From positions 537,960 to 601,959 of the forward strand of contig NW_003119426.1 of assembly GCF_000003605.2 (NCBI RefSeq): a stretch of 64,000 nt of DNA. Direction: 5' to 3'. The stretch comes from Saccoglossus kowalevskii (taxonomy: Eukaryota; Hemichordata; Enteropneusta; Harrimaniidae). Both the position numbers and the translations under genes were made by a program. The notes under the pieces were generated by a model, which was not told the DNA's origin, did no database searches, and saw only the letters and a program-made list of their open reading frames with translations. Of this stretch, positions 13,086 through 25,157 are shown one piece after another; within the stretch, counting starts at the first letter, position 1; every line of letters begins with the position of its first letter.

Positions 13086-13310
13086 TCAATACCAGGTACA
13101 TGTCATTTATTACGGTTAGTGAAAAGCGCCTTCATTGGTCAACTCCAAAATAATCAAATAAGAGTGCTCGTTTCATCTCGTACAAATGTGGCGGGCCATA
13201 TAAATAAACTATGTGTATGTATCGTGTTCGTGATGTCGTAAATGAGCTTGTTCCGGCTATTAAAAGACAACGTGAGCAACGTATATCAAATGTGGTGATA
13301 TATGGTAAGA

Positions 13311-13506
13311 TCTTGATGGGGAAAGAATTCTTCTTTGCACCCCACGCCTAACCACAACTCTATCCGCTAACCTCCAGTGCTTCCCAATTTAATTGTATAT
13401 GACCCTTCTATCGAAACCTATAGTTATCTAGAGGGGTAATTTCTAATGGAGTCGGAGGGGGGCTCGGGTTAGGAATGGGGTGCAAGAAGAACTATTTCAT
13501 TCAAGG
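13311..13506. mobile_element. foldback element, about 196 bp with 40-nt arms
   Basis: The left arm (13311-13353) contains TTCTTCTTTGCACCCCACGC followed by CTAACC. The right arm (13467-13506) is its inverted counterpart: GGTTAGGAATGGGGTGCAAG, then AAGAACTATTTC. The arms match over about 33 positions with a few mismatches and a 1-bp indel. There is no coding frame inside. A non-autonomous DNA transposon is likely. Target duplications are unclear. Confidence 0.6.
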
Positions 13507-13859
13507 CGTTGAGCGAGAAAATGTATGAAAATTTAATGTGTCGAGTGAAACGAGCGAGCAGAAACAGGATGAAAAGGTACCAGTGCAACTGAAAAATCAG
13601 GATTTCAAGATTCTGTGAGAATGTCTAAAAAATGTATGTTTTTTTTCGATCACAGAAATAACGTCCCGACCCTGGTTTGCACAATTCAACACATTTCCAA
13701 AAATCACAAACTTTTTATTATATTGAGAGTGCTATTTAAATTATGACGTTTTTCAACAATAATTCTGTCTACGTTTGTTGTTTTAGAGACATTCTCCGGT
13801 GATGCAGACTATGCGTCTTTTAGCCAATCAGCGATCGCATACCACGTCACGTGTCAATA

Positions 13860-15064
13860 GTTTTACTAGCTGCCCTTGTGCAAGTACAACTGCCTGTTCA
13901 AAGCAAACTGTCCCTGAAAGGTCAGAGTGTCTCCCAAAACCCCATCCAAACATACAGTGCAGTCCCTGCTACTATTGAAAGAACATGTGACCATCACAAG
14001 CATATCTCTCACATGTCATCTGTCCGTAATCACATGTACTTGCGAGTGAAACTTGATGTACCTTTAACCTCCTTCAACTCAGGTCTTTGTATGTTAACAG
14101 AACTTGGGTTTGTTTTCGATCAATCATTAGTATATACTATATATAAATAGTATACATTTTTTGTCTACTACACAAATAAAAGGCAAGATTTTTCACAGTG
14201 CATACGTCTAACGTCATTGTATACATTCCATAAAGTGAACATGCTTTGGTCGACTCTTACCTTCATGCAAAAAGTTTTTCTTTAAGCAATATTCACAACA
14301 TGAAAAAATTAATATACCAATTATAGGCAACATGTTATTTTCTAATGAATAGTTTTAATTGACACATGGACATTCTTGGACAAATAGAAAGTGATTTACT
14401 TACAACACCAAGAATTAATCATGTATAATTTAATATAATGTAAGGCTATTTACAAACTAGATTTTGTGTGTCTTTATATTTTATACATTTTAATATTCTG
14501 GTTATTTATTGGCAATCAGCATTACTATTTACATTGTTAGCACACCACAGGATGTACATCCCCTTACACATTTTAATGAAAATGAAGAATCTACCAATGT
14601 GAACTCTTACGATGCCTTTTTGAAGCTCTTGCAATCTGACCACTGAGGGTTGAAACAAAAAATAAACCCAGCATATACAATGATACAACACTCTGTCAAT
14701 TAAAGGTCATATATAATAATACTGCATTACTTCCCCATTTGTATTTCATACAAACTTGTGTTAGGTGCATAATTTATTTATTTATTACTGTAGAATAAAA
14801 ATACAATTATGACAACTTATTTGTTAATATCTTGTGCAGTAAAAATACTAAGTTTTCACATGTTTGCTGTTGTCATATGTCAACAACATTGTTATAAAAA
14901 ATAATACTAATATTTTAAAACGTATTATTGGTGGAATCGGAATCTAACTGAATCGATGTATGATGAGCATGCACAGTTGTTCTGGCGGTGTTGAGAGAGG
15001 TCATTTATGATGAAAATCATGAAACAAATCAGAGCTTCTAACAGTATTATTGTTCATCAACCTA
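13860..15064 (-). other. CpG-poor non-coding stretch downstream of pseudogene
   Basis: Compared with its surroundings, this stretch has very few CpGs. If the reading frame at 15065-15515 comes from a gene, this would be its former 3' region on the minus strand; AATAAATAAATAA (minus) occurs near 14771-14785. The 99-residue plus-strand frame at 13851-14150 lacks family features and is not called. Confidence 0.35.
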
Positions 15065-15515
15065 TCAAGTTTCATTGATATCTGCTGCAGAATTTCTGAG
15101 AAAATTCTGAATACGTATATGGACATCTGGACATCCAGAAGACTGAGCCCACATCAGTAGTCCCCTACCTAAACAATTCAGAAAGTTTCTTGCATCTGGT
15201 AAATGGAAAGAAGCATTGCTGTGCTTTTCTGGCAAACTCTTAGAATAGGTGTGAACCAGAGTGTCTAAAAGATGCTCTACGTCAAACATGATGATAACTG
15301 TTTCTGTAAATGGTTCCATGGTTGAGAGTGAAGTAATTGAATTAAAGAGTGATCACAAGAAGCTGTTACTCATCTCTGTTTTCCATGCATCCCATTCATC
15401 ACAGGTTGATCAAGTCAATAATGTGTATATTCCTAGTCCAGATGTTCCAATGTTGACTATAATTTGTGCAACTAACATGTAGAAATGGCAGAATTGCACT
15501 TGTCAACAAAATTTC
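15065..15515 (-). pseudogene. decayed protein-coding remnant, family not recognised
   Basis: One minus-strand frame runs from about 15515 to a stop at 15067-15065 and is interrupted by two TGA codons (near 15411 and 15345). The C-terminal 84 residues from Met at 15319 have a natural protein composition: amphipathic segments such as VEHLLDTLVHTYSKSL and GRGLLMWAQSSGCPDVHIRI. Upstream, DEWDAWKTEMSNSF continues in the same frame past a TGA. Both stops could be former CGA codons lost by CpG decay, and the area is CpG-poor. I read it as a gene fragment or retrocopy of an alpha-helical protein. It could instead be a terminal exon of a live gene with a splice acceptor at TTTACAG near 15306. I cannot assign a family. 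Confidence 0.5.
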
Positions 15516-15579
15516 TTACAGCAGAGACACTACAACTCGGAGTGAGAACTTGCCATCTTATATAATGGAAAATATTTGA

Positions 15580-15990
15580 TACAGGTAACTCACTAAATTA
15601 GTGTGTAAACCACTGATGCACTTTGTTCATTGATTTTCCAGTTTTCCTGTTCCCTGCTGGAAGATTGTTTTATCTTGATCCTTTAGATAGGCCTCAACTG
15701 TTTAGATTACGTCATCGTTAGTCTCAAAACGGTGACCACGCAAGTGGGACTTCAGTTCAGGAAAGGTAGAAGTCCGACAGTGCCAGGTCAGGTGAGTAGG
15801 AAGCGTGAGGTAAGAGTTCAAAGCCACATTCGATTGCTGCTGCCACTGTCACCTGTGCTGTGTGGACAGGTGTATTGTCCTGGAACACACCAGCTCGAAG
15901 CTTTCCTCTTCTTTTCTCTTTTGATTGCTGCTCTTAACTGTCGCACTTCTGAAACATAGTACTCTCCAATAATTGTTTAACCCTTTTGCA
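15580..15990 (-). mobile_element. mariner transposase remnant (C-terminal part)
   Basis: Translation of the minus strand, with frameshifts, gives in order: an EYY..VRQLRAAIK segment, FQDNTPVHTA with the second catalytic Asp at 15879-15877, LLPHASYSPDLALSDFYL with the third catalytic Asp at 15774-15772 (34 residues between, the D,D34D signature of mariner), LKSHLRGHRFETNDDVI, and VEAYLKDQD..F..G ending TKCISG. This is the typical order of a mariner C-terminus. Two frameshifts (near the second Asp and after FYL) and in-frame stops make it dead. The N-terminal DNA-binding half and the first catalytic Asp are missing, and no terminal repeats were recognised. It lies directly upstream of the pseudogene-like frame, on the same strand. 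Confidence 0.88.
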
Positions 15991-16448
15991 AGTACGTACA
16001 TGAACAACATTAATAGCTTGAGTGCGCCTGTTTCGAAAATACCGGATTTCTATATATATATTTGAAATGAGATTAAATTTCAAGAATTGTCGGCGCATCA
16101 AAACTTTCATTTCGAGAGTCATTTGAGGTCGTTCGTCCTAATTCAAGCCTTATTTTAGTTTTAAAGTTTTATAGAGCTGTTACGTGTAAGATAAATAGGT
16201 TATTCAGCGCCAACACGAAAATATCGCGTTATATCACGAGTTGTTTGTTCGTGGTGGCGAATAGTCTTTAAGTATTTCCAATGTTTTTATCCCCCCCCCC
16301 CATGTACATAATTGGTCAGTTTATCCATACATGCTGCTATCTAATAAGCATGTAAAAATTATGTTTCTGTTCGGGTCGAACGTTTTGTTCACTTTTGCCA
16401 CTGCACGGCGTCCTCTATTGACGTAAGAACGAAACCTGCTCCGTCAAA

Positions 16449-16600
16449 AAATCATTGATGAACGTTCTCCCATGTAGCATACAATAATAATAAGGTTTCA
16501 TGTCAAAATCAAAATTAAAGTGTTGTGGTGAAATATCGTCTACAGCAAATGCTAATTTTGACCAGTCGTACGTTAATTATTTTATTCATGTGGGGTGTAT
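16449..16600 (+). mobile_element. dispersed repeat family, copy D (3' part, empty MITE site)
   Basis: Shares TGATGAACGTTCTCCCATG and GTGTTGTGGTGAAATA...GCTAATTTTGACCA with copies A and B. At 16573-16582 it has TTAATTATTT, the exact target into which the MITE at 19754-19909 inserted in copy B. Confidence 0.65.
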
Positions 16601-18584
16601 CACTCTATTATTGGGGCCATGTTTGTGAAACATCTTATCGATAAGAACGAGCTGTAAAACGGTGTGGATATTTGCAGGTGTACCAATTGTACAGCCTGAT
16701 GTAATAATTATGTGATTTTATATTATAGACAATTATGAAATACGATATATATTAGCGTATGCAAATGCAATAATTCAGGTAATGTATCATTTTAAGCCTT
16801 TAACACTATAGCTAGTTGATTTCTGATTAATTGTGATATTTTTGTTTTTTGTGGCATTAGTTAGTTTGAAATATTCCTAAATCTTTGAAACTCAAGATCA
16901 CGAGGTACATTTGGTTATACTTATTTTTTCCTGCTATTTGAAACTTTGTGTAATTTATTATTTGTGTAAACTTTGAAAGAATATAGCATTTTTGGTTAAA
17001 ATATAACGTTGCTGTCATGAGAACTTTTCAACGAATCGCACTCTGTGCAGTATCCACTGCCACATGGAAGCGCAATGTTTGTTTTTTTACGTTTTCAGTC
17101 CCGTTCGTACGAAGTCAGACAACGAAAACGTATGCTCCTACAACTTGGGTATGCTTAGTTTTGCAACCATTTTAGGACTACTATAATCAACAAGAATAGA
17201 CATTTCTGCTATAATTCCAAAACTGGATCTAAATGATATAAGTATAGATATCTGTGCATTGAGCCTTGCACGTCATTTTGATTTTCAGATCGAATTCCAA
17301 ATTGTGACTGATGGCAATTGATTTAGTGAATGCTGCCCCCCATGACATGATTTGGCTGATCATTTCAAACTAAAATACATCATATAAACATTATATGCAC
17401 ATGCTTGTGTTTCACAATGCAAACAACAAGATGACGTCCATTTTTGCTAATCTGGGACCGAATCAAATCAAACTATACACAAACAAATAAACCAATATCG
17501 CCAAGTTATGATTCTAATCAACTCACTGGTTTATCACGAGACATGTGTATACATTCACTTCTATATAAATTGGCATTTGAAATGAACGATCACACTGTCA
17601 TGTCATGACTTGTGTTGTTTATATTATGCAAATTAGCATAAATCACGCAACCAAGCCTAAGAGCATTGGCTAGCTTTGTATTTTATTTTGAATTTATTCA
17701 AATCATAATAACCAGTGTACCATGTATTTATATGGGCTCTACGCAAGTTGCTGTGGAACGCCGGTCGATGAGCCGGTTGAATTCGAGAAAACAGCATTAA
17801 CTCAACTTTGAAGTAATCTCGAGCAACCAAATGTATATATTGCACACGTAAGTGTAATCATGGAGGTATAAACATACCTCCATTGTGTAATCTTGTTACA
17901 CTGTTCAGGAGAGTCTCAAGAACTATCCCAAAATACAATAGGTGATTTTCCGAACAATTGCGAGATCTCGCGAGATGCATGAAAGACGCGCGTCGAACGT
18001 CTGCCGTTTGAACTAGAATTTCTTTATTTCGCAGCTTACATTGACCGGCCGATCTTCGACAGAGGAATATTGCTTCCGAATACCCTCACTTAATCGAAAT
18101 TGCCTATCATCAAATGTGGACAGCACATTATTAAGCATGGAAATGTCCCCGAAATACTTTCGCGTTTGTCGAATCCCACGCGATGTTTGACGCGACTACG
18201 ACGCTATGATCTTTGTTTGTCCTGTTTTTACGTTCGATTTCACGCATAACGCGTGATTATCGCAGTGTACGGAAAATGGTCTATTCTGAGAGTTTATGAC
18301 CGCGGTTGCCAGGCGTGAAATTGTCCGGATGTCCGCCCCGAGAATAGATGGTTGTCAATCAACTGGACAAATCTACTCTATAAGTACTCATGAAACATTC
18401 AACGCACACTATCTAGTGGAATAAAATATCTATCTTTATTTGGCATTACACTAAATGATTATACATAATTATAATACATAACACATCGAAGACAATGAGC
18501 AATTCAGTGTTGTGTATCCGTATGTGTGTTTAAACAAAATAATAAAAACATCGTCATACTAGTGTGTGTTACACTCTAGGGGGA
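16601..18584. other. intergenic, no supported gene
   Basis: AT-rich with a more CpG-rich patch at about 17940-18360. No recognisable frames, RNA genes or long inverted repeats. Confidence 0.5.
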
Positions 18585-20035
18585 ATCACATCATAGCAAT
18601 CTGTTTATTTGGAGTAGATAATAGTGTCCATTAGAATGTGTCGGGAGGAGTTTTTTATACTGCCTCAGAATATTCAGAAACTCTTGTCAAACATATTTTG
18701 AATATTTCAATAACAATTTTCTGAGATTTAAATTATTACCCAATAAATATACATTTCCAACAAACGCTACGTTATTGAAAGAAAATAAATACACCCATTG
18801 GGAGCAGTACGTAGGATAACAATATATAATACTTCTAGATTAAATCCCATCATGGACAATGGTTGTGTTGTAGTACACGTGTCACATGATGACTGAAACA
18901 TTCAGTGATGTATTTCCAAGATTCATTGACATAGTTGCGTATGCATTGCAGAAAACTTTCTAAAATAGTATTCATGTTATATGTAATCTAAACCTTTTCT
19001 AATGAACATTTCAATGATATCTTACGCCTATTGCATTCAATGCGTCGTTATGATACAGATATGCACGCATTGTAGTATTATTTCGCCGATTAGGCTGGGA
19101 CAAAGATTGTATGTAAGAAGATATTATGTTAGAAGACTTTTCCCGCAAGCAGACTGTACGTACCACAGTGGGACTGTAGCTATAAGTACAACCATCCAGT
19201 CAATGGGATACCAAATAATCGTAAACACAAATCGTAAAATACAAATAACCATAACAATAAATGTCAGATACTCCGAAAGTGATTCTCTTAAAAATTACAA
19301 TTAATCAAATTTTTCACCAAAAAGTATATGAATTTCATGTTTTGAATAATAACATAAAAAGTGAACATTCCTTCTCATCAGACATTAGTCTGTAACGTTT
19401 TCAGCGATGTATTGGTGGTTGCATTTGCAATGGCTGACGTTATACGTTATGCTCTCAATTCAATCGAACATTTCATTCAAACCAGACAAAAATGACAGTA
19501 TAGTAATTTATAGATAAACTGCAATCAAATTATAATACATATTCAATATGATGTATTTCAGCAGGGTTCAAATAACTCGTTGATGAATGGTTTTCCATGC
19601 AACATACACAATAAAGTTTAATTTTTTTCAAACAAAATTAATAAATATGAATAAATATGAACAGATTCGAAAATAATTCAGTTGTGTTAAAATGAAAGTG
19701 TTATGGTTCAAATACGTCTGCGACAAATGTTAATTTTGACCATTTTACCTTAAAGCGGGGAGTCGTCATCTGCGCATGCGTCAGATGGCCATAGCGTGTC
19801 ATTGTTTACAAACAAGCGTCTATCCATGAGCCTTTGCGTTTTTAAAGTGTGTTGTTATCGTCGCTTGGGACTCAATTCCCACGCGTGCGCATGTGACGAC
19901 CCTCCCGCTTTAATTATTTGAAGCGTGCGTATTGTGTCATACGCTGCGAAGATGTTTTAGGTTAAGAGTGAGGACCTTACGACCCAATCATGACAAAAAA
20001 CATGGTCCATGCGTTTGGAAGTACGATATGTATTC
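18585..20035 (+). mobile_element. dispersed repeat family, copy B, interrupted by a MITE
   Basis: Similar to copy A along its length. The core at 19098-19350 is almost identical to 10797-11050 (a handful of differences in about 200 bp), whereas the flanks are clearly more diverged. The 3' part resumes after the MITE (CATGCGTTTGGAA near 20008). Confidence 0.75.
19754..19909. mobile_element. 156-bp MITE with TTAA target duplication (piggyBac-like)
   Basis: TTAA at 19750-19753 and 19910-19913 flanks inverted termini: AGCGGGGAGTCGTCATCTGC on the left, and AGCGGGAGGGTCGTCACATG as the reverse complement of the right end. The match extends over about 28 bp with few differences. TTAA duplication is the hallmark of piggyBac-type transposition. 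The element carries no open frame. A related repeat copy (16573-16582) preserves the unfilled TTAATTATTT site, confirming insertion and one TTAA before integration. Confidence 0.85.
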
Positions 20036-21804
20036 AGTTTGCAAGGTGGGATTATTAGCTATAAATTAAATTTGTGACTATGAAAGAGTCATCGTTCACT
20101 AATTTGTACTGCCTATAACATACACTTTAGCGCTTTTCTTTATATTTTCAGTTTGCAATTTGGAAACAAAATATCATTCATATATTTTTCTAAAATAGAA
20201 AGGGTAACTGTTCCCGAATAAATTGCCCATGACAAGTGTGTATAAAGCGCAAGTCAGTGGTGTATCATACAGCACGAAAAAAACAACATTTGTCCAGCAG
20301 CGTATATCCAATATTTTAATTGTCGGAATACTGGCTACTAAAGTCGGTGGTTCCAACTGAGCTCGTCAGTTGCCACATCAATCAAAATTAAATTACTTTA
20401 ATAAAAATAGAAAGTATATAAGCAAACAATTCTAGTTCATCCAATATCCATGACAATTGGGCATATAATAATTGAGTTCTAGTTAGAAATGCCTTAAACG
20501 CAACTGCCAGCCGAGATTGTTGAATAGTGTTCGATCCTTCAGCGCCATCGCGTCTACGCTTATATATACCATGGATACATATGCCAAGGGAACTGTGCGC
20601 GCGATGATGTTAAAGAGTGAAGTCTCGCGGTTCTCGCTCCCAACGAGAACTCGGTATCCATTTGCATCTAAGGTGTATTGTTCCTGATGACTTTTACATA
20701 GCAATTTATAGATATTCCTTTTTCCCACACAGATTGCAAACAGTGTATATCGTAAGTATGATTCATCAGTACAGCGGACATTGATTGGCATATTTCAGAT
20801 CAATGAATCCTTCGTTATTTTCTTGATATATTTACACTGTATTTATTTGCGGCGTGGCTAAGGAGGTCAGGTCAAATACGTCTTAGCCACTTCGTCTTAA
20901 TCTGCATGGCGAAAACCATTATGTCACAATGTAATTCTCGACTGTTTGCTCGCAATGAACAATTAGTCAACAACTCATTGCCCGCCTCAGGCATCATTTC
21001 CAATAGATAATCATTCTTTTAATTCATTATTGTGCTGCAACAATTATAAATTGGAAATGAGGCTGAAAAACCATGACAACACAAACATACATCAAGCCAC
21101 CAGGTTTTCTTTAAAAAAAAGCGCATCCATTATGAATATCAGTTTGTGTTCAAATGCATATTTATAGGGTATCTAATAATTGTTAATGATCTAATATATC
21201 AGTAATTTTGTTTCTACAAAATTCAAAGGAAACAAATGTTAAACTTAAATAAATCCCAAGGGTTGCCACTTGTGTTATTTAAATCGCGTCTGAACTCTTG
21301 CATATGTCGGTAATATGCAGGCTAATACGGGGTATGTGCGGAACATGCAGAAAAGAGAGTTGCATGCAGTGATCATGCAACAGAAACCATGCTAACAAAA
21401 TATTGGAATAACGACAACCTTTCGGCTGGTGCATAGTCTTCTTGGAGAATGAAACAAACTAAGACAGTGTGGAAGATGGGTGATTGATGGACTGATTGGT
21501 CGATAGATGTTCGTTGCGGTGACGTCACAGGCGTCGCCATGTCGACATTATGAAGATGTAAAACAGATTGCCTTGACAACAGCGACAGAGGTAATAAGCA
21601 CGTAGCGGCATGTGAGCCAGGGAAGATGGATACAGGCTACATATTACAGATGTACAGGTGTGCTTTTGGCGGCGTGGCGTAGGTTTACGTTGGGAAAGTT
21701 CCGCACTAAAAGAAAATACATAACAGGTAGTATTGAGTGACATATTACCGACAAAATATGATATTACAACGTTAAACTCGTAAAATGCAAATTAAACTTT
21801 GTTT

Positions 21805-21838
<34 letters not shown>

Positions 21839-22551
21839 CAAAAAAAGTGCAGTTGTACAAAAAATACTCCAAATCCATATTCGGTATGTTTCGCAATACT
21901 TTATCAAATTACCCCCAAACAACTGATTAATATCTTACATATATTCTAAATTAGGCTGTATATGTATAATTAGCATAATATAAGAATTTAATTTAAAATA
22001 AGCTATATATAAACTATACACAGGCGAGACTTATAAAAATAGTCTCGAAAACGGAATTACGTATTTACTTCGTCCACTTATTACACAACATTCCACTACG
22101 GTGCTATATCGCGTAATATTTGCGACGAATATAAACCGCATGCCTGCTCAATTCAGTTTCCATTCATATGTCTGTCACTCTTTTTGACATAATAACTAAT
22201 TAACTAATTAATAAATTTGACATAATTTCACAAGAGTTTCACAATATCAAGTAATTATCTCATATGTAAATTTCTATATAAGTATATTCCGAATATATAA
22301 TTAATAAACACTTAATTTAGATGTCTATATATATAATATTACGAGGTGTCATTCTTAATATTAACATCAATAATTAAAGCTACAGAGCGGTGTCCGTCTA
22401 ATGTTGGACGTGGACTATCAAAGCGATTACTTTGCAAAAGATTGTGGAATAACTAGCCTAATTTACTTGATCATTAATGCTCTTAAATTTGTGATTATAC
22501 GTTGATTCCGTGTATCGGTGTATGCTTTTAACATAAATTAATTGGTGTGGT
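20036..22551. other. intergenic, no supported gene
   Basis: It holds a 9-bp inverted repeat at 20854-20890 (GTGGCTAAG/CTTAGCCAC) and a 31-base T run (21808-21838). Open frames at 20483-20791 and 21373-21743 (minus) lack motifs and splice support. Confidence 0.5.
21808..21838. repeat. poly(T) tract
   Basis: 31 consecutive T. It could be the tail of a minus-strand retro-inserted sequence lying to the right, but no body was recognised. Confidence 0.95.
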
Positions 22552-22557
22552 TTTATT
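22552..22557 (-). terminator. candidate poly(A) signal AATAAA of the GPCR
   Basis: TTTATT on the plus strand is AATAAA on the minus strand, about 127 bases past the stop codon. It is the first canonical hexamer I see downstream, so the 3'-UTR would be short. Confidence 0.45.
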
Positions 22558-22683
22558 GTTTTATCTTGTCGATTCGCGCTCGCATTATTCAGAATGGAAT
22601 TGTGGCAAACAACTCTCTCGATGACTAGTATATTGTAATCGACCTGTCCTTGCTTTTAAAGTCTTCCTTCGTGTTCTTGCTAC

Positions 22684-23150
22684 TTAGGAATCGCCCTCTA
22701 CCGATGAGAATGTGGTATTATTGTAGCTGCTGCCAGCCATACCTGTGGATCTCAGTCGGGTGCTTCCCACTGCGCTGTAAGTTCCGACCCCGGCGGCCTC
22801 TGTCGTCTTTCCGCAGCATCCAAAAGCTTCTAAGAAACCCTGACGGAACTTCTTGTTCATGAAGCAGTAGGTGATCGGGTTCACGCAACTAGAAATGTAG
22901 GTCAGCAGCTTGACAACGGCGGCATCCAAGGCTGATACCGATGTGAGGGCGCTCTCGCTGTCATAGAAATACCACATGTTGAGGCACCATGAGGGCATCC
23001 AACATACGAAGAACAGTAATACGATCACAATCAGCATTTTCACAACTCGTCTCTTAGCAACGTTGCTAGATGTGCTTCGTGGATGGCTGTGCGTTCGGTT
23101 TTTTGAAGAGGAGCTGTCGCCGTTAGACTTGCCACGGGAGTTGTTTTTAT
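22684..23150 (-). CDS. GPCR coding exon 4 (loop 3, TM6, TM7, C-tail)
   Basis: The acceptor is CTATTTCTTCTGCAG just before 23150, and phase 1 fits exon 3. It encodes a Ser- and Lys-rich loop 3, TM6 (about 326-350) with CWMP, TM7 (about 363-386) with NPITY, helix 8 with the Cys-Cys pair, a 40-residue tail rich in Ser, Thr and Gly, and a stop codon at 22686-22684. An ATG at 23190 lies upstream in the same frame, but the acceptor at 23151 is the only one that matches the phase of exon 3, so 23151-23190 is read as intron. Confidence 0.9.
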
Positions 23151-25126
23151 CTGCAGAAGAAATAGACCACGAAATGCTCATTATAGACATTGCCTGTATA
23201 TTTCGAAATGTACATTAGTGTGCAATAGTGTCGTGTTAACGGCAATAAAGATTACGCTTCTGGCGCTATCCGTTTATAATTCATTTCATAGTTGAACGTT
23301 ATGGCACATCGAGTAGACCACGTTCCGTGCAACGTGACGTCATACCGCGAACAGAACACATTGCTTCAGGTGAATAATTTAACGTGTAAATATATCAAAA
23401 CAAAAACTGAATTATATACTTTGGCTTTTATATATTTGTCGATAGCACTACTAGTACACTGTCGTTAGATGTAAACACGTAATTTGATTAATACGTAATG
23501 TGTTGGTCACATACGTCTAATCTAAACACTTCGTAAACCTTTCCGTTGGCCTCGAACCCCGGTCACTGTGACCTCCAACGTTCAATCATTCGCACCGTCA
23601 CCTGACAAAACTTCAATATGACTATTTCTATAAATGAAATTCTAGATTGTTTGCTTTCAGAAATTGCACATTCTAATCGATCAATGTCGGCAGCCACGTA
23701 CGGCGTATAGTAAACTTCAATCATGTCAGTTGAGGCAGACCTTGCTCAAAACTACTAAGGGGTCTTCCACAGGCAAATCACTAATTCGTTAGTCAAATGC
23801 CTATATTCCCGTTATTCGCCGGCAAGCCATGCAGTGTACATAGTCATGAATGTACCAAGATACTATATATTCTCGATCACATTAAAGATTGCCACCGCGG
23901 ATTTAGCAGTCACATTTAAGAAACGGCTTAAAAACTAATTTGGTCGGACCTGGATCTTGAGAAATATTAAAGACTTTCACGAACAATCTTTGTCCATTTC
24001 ATGCACTATTTTGATCATCTTTACTATCGATAAAACCAATCTAATCATTACTGGAATTATTTTCTAATCGCAATGACACACATACGCACACTTGGTTCAC
24101 ACGACGTTGCAGTATTATATGCATGTTTAAAGTATACATTACAAACATATATTACAAAAATTATATAAACAGACTATTTCCTAATTGTATTCAGTAGCAA
24201 TTTCGCAATGCTTTAACCGTGAGACACGTTTCTAGTAATCACGTGATCGTGCCAACGACTGAGGCGAGTGGCTGATCGCATGTTTACTTAGAGCCTTAGA
24301 GTTTTATTGGAGAGTAAGAGAAGACAGCGACGTGTTACATTCCGTTGACGGTTTAGATGAATAAAGCTGGTTTATATGTAATGAACTTAGGTGTTCCTTT
24401 GGGTCGAAACTGGTATCTCTACGTGTAAGTGTTATCAGCCAAGCGATTCAGAGCTCCCTGCATACAACGCTTTGTTCACAACAATCTCAACAAAATTTAA
24501 TATATACGCAGTCGAGACTCGGGTAAACCCGTGGCATATTTGTAAGTCGGGCGGATGAGCCGAATTCCAAAGTCAGCGCGCCAGCACAGTCATGTTGTGG
24601 AGAACATCGATATGTGAACATTAGTCTGTGTTGTAATCGTGTTGCAGTGTCTGTTTTCCTTCAGACAACTAATATTTATTAGTTGTCTGAGGTTTTCTTA
24701 ATTTTTTTGCGTGTCATAATCTGCCACATAGTGTCGTGCGATATGCATAATTTAATTTAATTCAATTCAATTTAATTTAGAAACAAATGTGTATGTCTCC
24801 ATACTGGCTACAGATCCTCTGTAAAGTTTTTTTTTCTAAAACAATGAAAACATTATATGGATTTTATTACGGAGAAATGCGACATTGGCGTTCGAAAGAC
24901 ATCTTCTTTTTCATTGATTGGATTTACATATGGGAACATAGGATTAATCATAGTGGCCAACGACATTATTCGGCAGTCGTTTAAGTTAAAATCTTACCGT
25001 TACCTGTTGGGCTATGTTCATTCTGCATACCTCTCCATAGCTCGACGATGATGAGGCTGTACGCGACTACCATCACAAGAAGTGGTATCACCATTAAAAT
25101 AGAAAACAAACATGTCTAAAGCGAGC

Positions 25127-25157
<31 letters not shown>

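Noticed and set aside
13851-14150. 99-residue plus-strand frame
   Set aside because: No domain, no splice sites and no codon pattern. It lies in the CpG-poor stretch downstream of a minus-strand remnant.
10808-19304. Shared 65-residue frame in repeat copies A and B
   Set aside because: The conserved frame only reflects near-identical repeat DNA, and copy C breaks it. No protein family features are seen.
23151-23190. ATG at 23190 as the start of an independent TM6-TM7 protein
   Set aside because: The strong acceptor at 23151 with matching phase joins this exon to TM5. A two-helix GPCR fragment is not plausible.
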